From: Candidatus Aminicenantota bacterium | Lineage (GTDB): Bacteria; Acidobacteriota; Aminicenantia; Aminicenantales; Aminicenantaceae | DNA length: 20,057 bases | Reading direction: 5' to 3' | Assembly: GCA_030670375.1 (NCBI GenBank) | Contig: DAOVBT010000006.1 | Location: forward strand, 1-20,057 | Shown: positions 13,807-20,057 of the stretch, piece after piece | How positions within the stretch are numbered: position 1 is the first letter of the stretch | How the letters are laid out: each line of letters starts with the position of its first letter | Notes under the pieces: model-generated | What the model was told of the DNA's origin: nothing | Database searches by the model: none | Seen by the model: the letters and a program-made list of their open reading frames with translations, nothing else | Made by a program: the position numbers and the translations under genes

Positions 13807-13825
13807 GATAATGAAAACCATTTTC
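13807..13825. promoter_or_regulatory. Fur box
   Basis: GATAATGAAAACCATTTTC matches the 19-bp Fur consensus at 16 of 19 positions. It begins 17 bases ahead of the fur ATG and sits just downstream of the fur -10 element, covering the expected transcription start, where a bound repressor would block initiation. The divergent queF promoter is about 70 bases away and is less likely to be affected. Confidence 0.75.
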
Positions 13826-13831
13826 AATAAC

Positions 13832-13860
13832 AATATAAAGTTTTGGGCTTTGTTTGTCAA
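13832..13860 (-). promoter_or_regulatory. Sigma70 promoter of fur
   Basis: On the minus strand a perfect -35 TTGACA (13855-13860), a 17-base spacer and a -10 TATATT (13832-13837). The Fur box follows immediately. This is the best sigma70-type match seen in the window. Confidence 0.72.
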
Positions 13861-13893
13861 GAAGAAATTTTTGGTTCGGGATTTAAGTTACAA

Positions 13894-13922
13894 TTGCCCT
13901 AGTTTTCGTTATGTTTTATACT
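13894..13922 (+). promoter_or_regulatory. Putative sigma70 promoter of queF
   Basis: TTGCCC (13894-13899), 17 bases, then TATACT (13917-13922). The -10 ends only 7 bases before the queF ATG, so a transcript from here would be leaderless or nearly so, unless a later start codon is used. Confidence 0.45.
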
Positions 13923-13929
13923 GGATAAA

Positions 13930-14349
13930 ATGCCAAAAAATAAGAAAACAAAACAAGGCATATCCCGCATTATGGAAAAGGAGGCAAAAGCCGGCCTGAG
14001 AAAAAAGCTTCCTCCGATCGAAACGTTTCCCAATCAGTTTCCCGATTATGAGATCAAAATCGAAATTCCCGAATTCACATCCGTATGCCCCAAAACAGCT
14101 CTTCCCGATTTTGGCGTTCTCGAGATCCGGTACACACCTGACAAACACTGTCTCGAGCTAAAATCTCTAAAATTGTATCTGTTGGGATACAGAAACCTCG
14201 GGATTTATTACGAAAACGCCGTGAATCGTATCCTGGATGATATTGTCAAAGCCTGCCGACCTGTTCGCGCGACCGTTATTGGTGAATTCAATCCGAGAGG
14301 AGGGATGATGTCCACGGTAGAGGCGCATTATCCCAGAAGCAGGAAATAA
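13930..14349 (+). CDS. queF: NADPH-dependent 7-cyano-7-deazaguanine reductase (preQ1 synthase), type I
   Basis: A 139-residue unimodular QueF, which reduces the nitrile preQ0 to the amine preQ1 using NADPH, the last step of preQ1 synthesis. The active-site block PEFTSVCPKTALPDFG contains the nucleophile Cys53 and the acid Asp60. The QueF motif region follows as ELKSLKLYLLGYRNLGIYYENAVNRI with Glu95, and GEFNPRGGM is the C-terminal signature. No good ribosome binding site precedes the ATG at 13930, and a -10 element lies 7 bases upstream. An in-frame ATG at 13972 would still leave the catalytic core intact, so the first 14 residues are uncertain. It is divergent from fur and followed after 27 bases by an EamA transporter gene. 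Confidence 0.93.
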   Translation: MPKNKKTKQGISRIMEKEAKAGLRKKLPPIETFPNQFPDYEIKIEIPEFTSVCPKTALPDFGVLEIRYTPDKHCLELKSLKLYLLGYRNLGIYYENAVNRILDDIVKACRPVRATVIGEFNPRGGMMSTVEAHYPRSRK

Positions 14350-14376
14350 CCGGGTATACTGTCCGTTCGACTTGCC

Positions 14377-15309
14377 ATGGAAAACCAGGAAACCTTCGGT
14401 ATCACAGATCTTTTTATGCTGTCGATCACCTTGATATGGGCCATCAATTTTATCTTTATCAAGATTGCACTGAATGAATTCAGCCCGCTGGCTTTTAACG
14501 GGATCCGGATGGCCTTTGCCTCCATCATTCTGGTTCTTGTTCTGTTTTTCACCAAGCAAGGTCTTGGAGTGCCGAAGAAGGACATTGGGAAGCTCGTGGT
14601 CTTGGGAATCATCGGCAATACGGTCTACCAGTTATTGTTTATTCATGGTATCAGCCTGACCACAGCCTCTAATACATCCATCATCATGGCCATGACTCCG
14701 GCCTCTGTCGCTTTGTTGAGTTCGCTTTTCAAGCATGAAAAAATCCACTGGGCAGCCTGGTTTGGTATTGCTCTGTCTTTTGTGGGTTTTTATCTGGTGA
14801 TTACCAAGCAGCCAGGGACATTCGTGTTTTCGTGGGAAAATCTGAGAGGCGATATGATGATTTTTTGCGGAAACCTCGTTTGGGCCGTCTATACGGTTTT
14901 TTCCAAACCCCTGTTGGGTCGAATAACGCCACTTAAATGGTCCTCTCTCACGCTGGCGGTCGGAACCCTATTGTATCTCCCGTTTTGTCTTCCGGCATTT
15001 TCCAGACAGGACTTTGGACAGATTTCCTTGAAAGCTTGGGCCATGCTTGCTTTTTCCGGCATATTTGCTCTGGCAGTCAGCTATGTCGTCTGGTATGCTT
15101 CTGTCAAGAGGGTCGGAAACAGCAAAACAGTCATATACGGAAATGTTGTCCCGATTTTCACCGTCATTTTTGCCTATATTCTTATCGCCGAGAGAATCGG
15201 CCTCTGGCAGGCTGTCGGAGCCTTAATCATTTTGGCCGGTGTTTATTTGACGCGATCCGGCTACCGCTTTTTTTCCGCTAGGGGAAACAAACATAAAAGT
15301 GATATCTAA
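14377..15309 (+). CDS. EamA/DMT-superfamily transporter
   Basis: A 310-residue integral membrane protein with about ten predicted spans arranged as two EamA repeats (about 12-142 and 158-295). The first repeat opens with LSITLIWAINFIFIKIAL, and the second with GNLVWAVYTVFSKPLLG, the typical paired motifs. The drug/metabolite transporter superfamily moves metabolites such as amino acids, sugars or nucleobase-like compounds in or out of the cell; substrate cannot be read from sequence. Position 27 bases after queF and opposite queCDE makes a link to deazaguanine precursors conceivable, but it may be incidental. No clear ribosome binding site is seen. Its stop overlaps the queE stop by three bases tail to tail (15307-15309 against 15306-15308 share two). 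Confidence 0.85.
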   Translation: MENQETFGITDLFMLSITLIWAINFIFIKIALNEFSPLAFNGIRMAFASIILVLVLFFTKQGLGVPKKDIGKLVVLGIIGNTVYQLLFIHGISLTTASNTSIIMAMTPASVALLSSLFKHEKIHWAAWFGIALSFVGFYLVITKQPGTFVFSWENLRGDMMIFCGNLVWAVYTVFSKPLLGRITPLKWSSLTLAVGTLLYLPFCLPAFSRQDFGQISLKAWAMLAFSGIFALAVSYVVWYASVKRVGNSKTVIYGNVVPIFTVIFAYILIAERIGLWQAVGALIILAGVYLTRSGYRFFSARGNKHKSDI

Positions 15310-15935
15310 CGCCATCCGAAAATTTTGTGAATTTGGGCGGTCAATCGGATATTTTTCATCCCTTCCTTTAGGGCTTGCCGGAGGAGTCTTAACGCGTGTT
15401 TGCCGCTTGATTTGCTGTTGGATTGAGGTTGAAGAAGGAGCGGGATTTTTTCAGGGAAATCCTGCCTGAGTTTTTTTAATACACCGAGATCGAGTCCTTT
15501 GGTCACCACCATTTTTACTTCTTTGGCTTTTTTTCTGAATTCTGGCTGGTAAAAATAATCGGGTGGTTTGGGGGATATGGTGTACCAGTCAACGCCGATC
15601 CGCCGGGAGATGGTGGCATTGGTTTCAACCTGGATTTTGAAGTCTTCTACCTTGAGACGTCGCACCAGTCCTCCGATATTCTGAAAAAGGGGTTCTCCTC
15701 CTGTGAGGCACACCCACTCGGTGGGAAAAGCGGTGTGGATCTTTTTGATTTTTTTAAGGATGGATTCAACCGACATTTCTTGCCCTGTCTGCCAGGCATA
15801 CTTTGTGTCGCAGAAAGCGCATTTCAGGTTGCATCCGGATAAGCGGATGAACAGAGTGGGTTCACCCAGTCGGAAACCTTCCCCTTGGATCGAGGGGAAG
15901 ATTTCATTGATCTTCAGAGTAGGTGGCCGATGCAT
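15306..15935 (-). CDS. queE: 7-carboxy-7-deazaguanine synthase (radical SAM)
   Basis: A 209-residue radical SAM enzyme that rearranges 6-carboxytetrahydropterin to 7-carboxy-7-deazaguanine. The opening INEIFPSIQGEG (9-20) is the hallmark of QueE. The cluster motif is Cys35-Cys39-Cys42 in SGCNLKCAFCDTKYAW, and VCLTGGEPLFQ is the SAM-binding GGEP segment. YTISPKPP is another family signature. The ATG at 15935 lies 32 bases inside the end of queD, with GAGG touching the start codon, so translation is probably coupled. No later ATG precedes the conserved opening, so this start is the only reasonable one. Confidence 0.93.
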   Translation of the reverse strand: MHRPPTLKINEIFPSIQGEGFRLGEPTLFIRLSGCNLKCAFCDTKYAWQTGQEMSVESILKKIKKIHTAFPTEWVCLTGGEPLFQNIGGLVRRLKVEDFKIQVETNATISRRIGVDWYTISPKPPDYFYQPEFRKKAKEVKMVVTKGLDLGVLKKLRQDFPEKIPLLLQPQSNSKSSGKHALRLLRQALKEGMKNIRLTAQIHKIFGWR

Positions 15936-16251
15936 CCTCGGATTCCCAAACCGTGACGGATTTGACCGGATATTCTTTTTTCAATTCCTGAAAAAATTGG
16001 CGGGAGAGATTTTCTGCCGAGGGATTGAAATCATACACATCGTTGAGAAGAACGTGGTCAGGAAGAATCTTCGCAAGTTTCTGTTTGATGTCTGTAAAGT
16101 CGATCCCGATGCCTGTGCTATCCAAATCCCTCACTTGAATCTGGACCTCCACATGAAAGGTGTGGCCGTGCATATGTTCGCACTTACCTTTGTATTCTTT
16201 CAAGTAATGCGCTGCCTGGAATTTATCCCGGACTTTCAGTATCCAACTCAT
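15904..16251 (-). CDS. queD: 6-carboxy-5,6,7,8-tetrahydropterin synthase
   Basis: A 115-residue PTPS-family protein converting dihydroneopterin triphosphate to 6-carboxytetrahydropterin. The zinc histidines are His15 in FQAAHYL and His28/His30 in KCEHMHGHTFHVEV, with the catalytic Cys24 in the same block. YDFNPSAENLSRQFF and a C-terminal VTVWESEDASATY complete the family pattern; the Glu in WESE contacts the pterin. The open frame runs 41 codons further upstream, but that part overlaps queC in another frame; the ATG at 16251 overlaps the queC stop as ATGA and carries AAGGAAAA upstream. It sits between queC and queE in one operon. Confidence 0.93.
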   Translation of the reverse strand: MSWILKVRDKFQAAHYLKEYKGKCEHMHGHTFHVEVQIQVRDLDSTGIGIDFTDIKQKLAKILPDHVLLNDVYDFNPSAENLSRQFFQELKKEYPVKSVTVWESEDASATYSEDQ

Positions 16252-16943
16252 AATTTTCCTTCCTTTTCCAACCTTGCAATGAGGGGATCTTTCATCCCGG
16301 TCTCCTCCCATGCTTTCTGACGGAGCAGACAAGAGGAACACTGCAGACATGGAATTTCTGAACCTCTGTAGCAAGAAACGGAATAAGAATAATCAGCTCC
16401 GAGAGCAAGGCCTTGCTTGATGATGGCCGATTTCTTCATATTCAGGAATGGAACGAGGATGCCGATCTTTTTCCCTCCCAAGGCTGCCTCCGTGCCTGAG
16501 TTTATGGCCTTTTCCATTGTTTTCACAAACGTCTCTCGAGTGTCTGGGTAGTTGGGGGAGTCGATCACGTTAAATCCGCAAACTATCCCAGTGATATCCC
16601 TTGTCTCGGCCCAGGCTGCAGCCAAGGCCAAAAAAATGCCGTTCCGGAAAGGGACATAAGTCGTCGGAAGCCCCGCTTGGATCTGCGAGACATTTTCCAG
16701 TTGAGGGATGGAAACGGAAGAATCAGTCAGGGAAGATCCCCCGATTTGTTCAAGGTCCACGTTGAGAATTTTGTGGGGAATTTCGAGCATGTCCGCTATT
16801 CTTTGCGCAGCCCCGATTTCCACTCTGTGTTTTTGTCCGTAATCGAAAGTTAGAGCTGTGGTCTGTTTATCACGATCAAGAGACCAAAACAAGGCTGTTG
16901 TCGAATCGATTCCGCCAGAGAAAAGGACGATATTTTTTTCCAT
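16248..16943 (-). CDS. queC: 7-cyano-7-deazaguanine (preQ0) synthase
   Basis: A 231-residue ATP-dependent enzyme converting 7-carboxy-7-deazaguanine and ammonia to preQ0. The PP-loop LFSGGIDSTTALFW lies at 7-20. The mid-section has LTFDYGQKHRVEI and YVPFRNGIFLALA, and NVIDSPNYPDTR corresponds to the usual VDYSGYPDCR region. The four zinc cysteines are Cys191, 199, 202 and 205 in SCYRGSEIPCLQCSSCLLR. The start is taken at the ATG at 16943, immediately before KNIVLFSGG; a TTG at 16991 would add 16 residues without family support. No strong ribosome binding site is visible. First gene of queC-queD-queE. Confidence 0.93.
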   Translation of the reverse strand: MEKNIVLFSGGIDSTTALFWSLDRDKQTTALTFDYGQKHRVEIGAAQRIADMLEIPHKILNVDLEQIGGSSLTDSSVSIPQLENVSQIQAGLPTTYVPFRNGIFLALAAAWAETRDITGIVCGFNVIDSPNYPDTRETFVKTMEKAINSGTEAALGGKKIGILVPFLNMKKSAIIKQGLALGADYSYSVSCYRGSEIPCLQCSSCLLRQKAWEETGMKDPLIARLEKEGKL

Positions 16944-17073
16944 TTCGGTGGGTCCCAAGGTGATGATAAAAGAAGGGGCTTTTTTTTGCAAGGCGCTTTA
17001 CTTGTTTTTGGTTTCATGACATACTATGGAACTAAAATTTAGCCCAATATTCTCGTAAACAAATGGAAGTCGG

Positions 17074-17910
17074 ATGGATAACGAAAGACAAGAAGAAAGG
17101 GAGCCTGCTTCCCTCAAAAAAGCATATGAGCTTTTTTCCCTTTTGAAGAAAAAACAGAATATCACGGTGCGGGATGATCAGTATGATTTTTCCACTCTTC
17201 TTGATGCAGTCCGTCAATTCCAAGACAGGCGATACCGCTTTCGCGTGGTCGACACAGGTCGGTTTGATCCGTTTGAGTTGGAATGGATAACCAGTTTTGG
17301 CGCTGATCTGTACACTTCTGACGAAACACGTACCTATGTTCATGATCTGGAGCTCATCAGTGCGGCGTCAAAGAAAGGGAATGCTTTTGTGTCCTATTTG
17401 ATCAACGGGAAATGGGACGTAGGAGGAGAAGAGGATCCAACCTTCTCCGATTTAATGAACGTGGGAAGATGCGGGGCCTACCTGCATTTAACCAACAGAC
17501 AACAACCGCGGGATATCCTGCAGGTTGTTCGGTTGGCCTACAATTGTACGCATAGTGGAAGCTGGCTGGTCTACTACCATCATGGCCCTCTGGAAAAATC
17601 GCTTTTGGAATTGGGAAGCAACGGTGCTTGGATACATATGACCGACCAGAGTCTTGAGGGAGAGGAAAGTCAGGCTATGATCAGGGATATCGTCCTTTCC
17701 ACGCGATCTGCTGGCAGCAATGTGGTTCTGCATTGGGATAACGGAAACAACTTTTCTTTGTTGGATGATATTGTCAAAGCGGGTGCGGTGGTTCTGTTCA
17801 AATCCCCCCTGTTTGATTACAAGTCCCCGTTGAAAGTTTTGGAGAAGGGGATAAGAAGGAAAAGACTGGATTTTAGGGCGTACTATCTCTATCCCTCAGT
17901 CCTGCCCTAG
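17074..17910 (+). CDS. Unrecognised protein preceding the V-ATPase operon
   Basis: A 278-residue protein I cannot assign. It has no signal peptide or membrane span and should be cytoplasmic. After a charged N-terminus (1-30) the sequence alternates hydrophobic strands and amphipathic helices: RYRFRVVDTG, WITSFGADLYTS, GNAFVSYLING, GAYLHLTN, SWLVYYHHG, NGAWIHMTD, NVVLHWDNG and GAVVLFKSP. Eight such strand-helix units suggest a TIM-barrel-like or similar repetitive alpha/beta fold; this is a guess from pattern. Possible polar end-of-strand residues include Asp60, His100-area residues, YYHHG and HWDNG. GGAAG stands 4 bases ahead of the ATG. It ends 20 bases before the V-ATPase H gene on the same strand and is probably cotranscribed with it. 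Confidence 0.7.
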   Translation: MDNERQEEREPASLKKAYELFSLLKKKQNITVRDDQYDFSTLLDAVRQFQDRRYRFRVVDTGRFDPFELEWITSFGADLYTSDETRTYVHDLELISAASKKGNAFVSYLINGKWDVGGEEDPTFSDLMNVGRCGAYLHLTNRQQPRDILQVVRLAYNCTHSGSWLVYYHHGPLEKSLLELGSNGAWIHMTDQSLEGEESQAMIRDIVLSTRSAGSNVVLHWDNGNNFSLLDDIVKAGAVVLFKSPLFDYKSPLKVLEKGIRRKRLDFRAYYLYPSVLP

Positions 17911-17930
17911 GATAAAGAGAGGTTTTGGCA

Positions 17931-18290
17931 ATGGATAAGAAAATCCCCGATAATGAGGCCTATGGCGCCCTTCAGAAAATAAAGCAGGCCGAGGAAAAGG
18001 CTCGGGAGATCATCCAGGAAGCGCAGGAAAAGACGGCCACCCAAATTGTCCAGGATGCTTATGAAGAAGCTGAGAAGATCAGAGCGCAATTTCTAGCAGA
18101 GGCCAAAGAAAAGGCTGGTAAAAAGAAAGAGGAAATCATCGATAGAGCAAAAAGAGAAAGGAACAGGATCGAAAAGGAATCCGACATGGAAATATCCGAT
18201 CTCCGTCAGAAAACCAGCTCCCGGATGTCTGATGCTGTGGAAAAAATAAGGAAAAAAGTGGAAGAATCTTTAAAAAAGGGGGCCTTCTAG
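17931..18290 (+). CDS. V/A-type ATP synthase subunit H (G/H peripheral stalk)
   Basis: A 119-residue, almost entirely helical and charged protein with heptad-like spacing (IKQAEEKAREIIQEAQEK, AEEKAKEKAGKKKEEIIDRAKRER in gist), the usual size and composition of the AhaH/NtpF-type subunit. With subunit E it would form the peripheral stalk linking the ATPase head to subunit I. I chose the ATG at 17931, 8 bases after GAGAGG; the TTG at 17925 would add two residues. It lies 3 bases before subunit I, matching the H-I order that opens many bacterial and archaeal V/A-ATPase operons. Coiled-coil composition alone would be ambiguous; the neighbour makes the call firm. Confidence 0.82.
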   Translation: MDKKIPDNEAYGALQKIKQAEEKAREIIQEAQEKTATQIVQDAYEEAEKIRAQFLAEAKEKAGKKKEEIIDRAKRERNRIEKESDMEISDLRQKTSSRMSDAVEKIRKKVEESLKKGAF

Positions 18291-18293
18291 TCC

Positions 18294-20057
18294 ATGTCCA
18301 TTGCCGATGTCCAAAAAGTTCACATTGTTGCCCACTCAGGTTTGAAAAAAACCTTCCTCAACTCCCTTCAGGAAGAGGGGCTCTTGCAGATAGAGAAGGC
18401 TGATTTCGAAACCCTGGGACTGAGTACCCCGTTCACAGAAGTCACAACTGTTGAACACCAGCTTCACCGGTTGTCGCATGCCCTGGATTATCTCTCCCAA
18501 TGGGAAGAAAAGGGATTGACCGAAAAACTTTTTGCGCAAAAACCTCAAATTTCCAGCCAGGAAAGGAAAGAGATCCTCCGCCAGGATTTTGTTCCGCTAT
18601 TGGACCAGGTTGAGAATCTCGAAAAGGAAAAAAATGATATCGATTCCCATATCCGGTTTTTGGAAAAAGAAGAAGAATTTTTGCGATCTCTTCAAAGCCT
18701 TGAATTACCCGTCAAATCGGTGGCTGATACGGATACCACCGAAATGGTTTTGGGCGTCATGCCCCTGGCATCATTCAAAGAATTATCGACAGAAACGGGA
18801 GATGAAGCGTTTTGGAGTCATATCATTTCCCAGGGAAAAAGGAATGTTCATCTTCTATTGGTTTATTTGAAAAGTCAAAAAGAACATTACCAGCAGATCC
18901 TGAAGGATAAGAATTTCAATCCTCTGTACTTCACCGATACCATGCTGGAGAAGGCTGGTGACCAGGGAGATGTCACGGATGTCATCCAGTCGCTATCAGA
19001 GGAAAAAGCCCTCAACGAGAATAAACTGGCGTTGCTGGAAAACAATGGGAAAGAGCTGGTCTCCTCTCGAGAACAGCTGATGAGGATCCACGATGTTTTG
19101 CTCAACGAGCGAGAAAAACGGCTTTCTTCCCGAAATCTCGGAGAAACCACCAGGGCCATTTTTCTGGAAGGCTGGATAAAAACCGTGGATATTTCCAGAC
19201 TTGAGGCCAAGCTTATGCCTTTTTCTGAACTCGTCCAATGTTACTTTCGTCCTCCTCTCCCTGAGGAAGATCCCCCGATCATCTTGGAGAATCCCAGGAT
19301 TGGAAAACCCTTTGAAATCATAACGAAACTCTACGGCCTTCCCCAACGCGGCACTCTGGATCCCACGCTTTATCTGGCCCCCTTTTTCTTTCTGTTTGTG
19401 GGATTGACCGTGAGTGAAGCCGGGTACGGACTTTTGGTAGCACTGTTGAGCTTCCTGTATTTGAAATTTGCCAAGCCTCGGGGTGGATTGCGTCAGTTTT
19501 TGACCCTCATGGCCATATTGGGCGTAGCCACTGTCATTCTTGGGACATTGGTCGGAGGATGGTTCGGGTTCCCGATTCGGAAGCTGATGATTTTGGACCC
19601 ACTGAAGGATCCGGTTTCCTTTCTTATCCTGTCCCTTGCCTTGGGATTTATTCAAGTTTGGTTTGGGACATTTTTAAACATGCTTTCAGGAATCAAGAAA
19701 AAAGACTATCTTCAGGCCTTCTTCGTCCAGGGAGGTTGGTTGATTCTTCTCCCTTCTCTGGTGTTGTACGCGTTAGCCAAACAATCCGTGTGGGGGATCC
19801 TCGCACTCGCTGGGGCCGCAGGGATTGTGTTTTTTGCCGCTCCCAGTCGAAATCCGCTCGCCCGTTTTTTTGGCGGGCTTTACAAGCTTTATGATATCTC
19901 GCGGTATTTGGCAGATATCCTGTCATACTCTCGGCTTCTTGCACTGGGATTGGCCACCAGTGTTATTGCCATGGTGGTGAATACCCTCTGTCAGACAGCT
20001 CTGGGTATCCCCTGGGTTGGCTGGCTTTTTGCTGCGCTCATTTTTGTGGGAGGGCAT
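18294..20057 (+). CDS. V/A-type ATP synthase subunit I (partial)
   Basis: The frame is open from ATG 18294 to the window end, giving 588 residues of a protein that should be about 620-660. Subunit I (subunit a homologue) is the membrane stator that conducts ions past the rotating K ring. Residues 1-345 are the cytoplasmic, coiled-coil-rich domain (VENLEKEKNDIDSHIRFLEKE region, about 108-140; AIFLEGWIK near 287). From LAPFFFLFVGLTVSEAGYGLL (about 361-381) the membrane half begins. The functional Arg547 sits in DILSYSRLLALGLA, the arginine essential for ion flow in this family. The usual SDAGYG is SEAGYG here. Start is only 3 bases after subunit H; the nearest purine-rich element is about 13 bases upstream. 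Confidence 0.93.
   Translation, partial: MSIADVQKVHIVAHSGLKKTFLNSLQEEGLLQIEKADFETLGLSTPFTEVTTVEHQLHRLSHALDYLSQWEEKGLTEKLFAQKPQISSQERKEILRQDFVPLLDQVENLEKEKNDIDSHIRFLEKEEEFLRSLQSLELPVKSVADTDTTEMVLGVMPLASFKELSTETGDEAFWSHIISQGKRNVHLLLVYLKSQKEHYQQILKDKNFNPLYFTDTMLEKAGDQGDVTDVIQSLSEEKALNENKLALLENNGKELVSSREQLMRIHDVLLNEREKRLSSRNLGETTRAIFLEGWIKTVDISRLEAKLMPFSELVQCYFRPPLPEEDPPIILENPRIGKPFEIITKLYGLPQRGTLDPTLYLAPFFFLFVGLTVSEAGYGLLVALLSFLYLKFAKPRGGLRQFLTLMAILGVATVILGTLVGGWFGFPIRKLMILDPLKDPVSFLILSLALGFIQVWFGTFLNMLSGIKKKDYLQAFFVQGGWLILLPSLVLYALAKQSVWGILALAGAAGIVFFAAPSRNPLARFFGGLYKLYDISRYLADILSYSRLLALGLATSVIAMVVNTLCQTALGIPWVGWLFAALIFVGGH

Noticed and set aside
13861..13930. preQ1 riboswitch ahead of queF
   Set aside because: I looked for the preQ1-I pattern (short stem, C-rich loop, A-rich tail closing a pseudoknot); the GGTTCGGG and CCCTAG pieces do not form it and no A-rich tail follows in place.
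16944..17073. preQ1 riboswitch or clear promoter ahead of queC
   Set aside because: The A-rich run near 16980 is not flanked by a fitting stem, and no -35/-10 pair with 16-18 base spacing stood out for either queC or the divergent gene.
18996..19655. 219-residue open frame on the minus strand opposite V-ATPase subunit I
   Set aside because: It is Gln/Lys/Arg-rich without any domain pattern and lies fully opposite a clearly coding membrane-protein gene; a shadow frame.

Overview
The window looks like a chromosomal segment of an anaerobic, probably Gram-negative bacterium. Pointers to this are a secreted M16 peptidase paired with a lipoprotein partner, many Fe-S and radical SAM proteins, an IscU/NifU-type scaffold, NifX/MinD-ferredoxin genes of the kind common in sulfate reducers and related anaerobes, and a V/A-type ATP synthase operon. 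A deltaproteobacterial (Desulfobacterota) or Aminicenantes-like source would fit, but no marker gene here settles the lineage. I see no rRNA, tRNA, CRISPR, transposase or phage gene.

Layout. (1) 1-2346, minus strand: trmO, then an M16 peptidase pair (catalytic subunit followed by a catalytically dead lipoprotein cut by the window edge), with a good promoter between trmO and the pair. (2) 2522-3487, minus: ilvE-type branched-chain aminotransferase. (3) 3617-5768, minus: a four-gene set of IscU/NifU-like scaffold, a Cys-rich DUF6485-like protein, a radical SAM protein and a DUF6125-like protein, with its own extended -10 promoter. (4) 5856-13790, minus: a long run of closely spaced genes beginning with a fur-family regulator under a sigma70 promoter that contains a Fur box. 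It continues through a DUF5320 protein, two NifX-type proteins, an Mrp/NBP35 ATPase, a CGGC protein, a zinc-ribbon protein, two MinD-type ATPases with inserted ferredoxin domains, a DUF4405 membrane protein with two copies of a small domain, and a class I aminotransferase. Between the zinc-ribbon gene and the first MinD gene lie remnants of two genes: an FmdB-type zinc ribbon with its middle missing, and the last 31 codons of an MBL-fold hydrolase. (5) 13930-16943: preQ1/queuosine precursor genes, with queF and an EamA transporter on plus, converging on queC-queD-queE on minus. (6) 17074-20057, plus: an unrecognised 278-residue protein followed by V-type ATP synthase subunits H and I (the latter cut by the window end).

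How it fits together. Together queC, queD, queE and queF cover the route from dihydroneopterin triphosphate to preQ1; GTP cyclohydrolase, Tgt, QueA and the last queuosine step are not in the window. The Fur-headed block combines Fe-S carrier ATPases, Fe-S scaffolds, metal-cluster-binding NifX domains and Cys-rich small proteins. I read it as a metal-responsive Fe-S or metal-cofactor assembly or delivery system whose exact job is not established. The best candidates for follow-up are this block as a unit, its decayed fmdB/MBL segment, and the unknown gene ahead of the V-ATPase operon.
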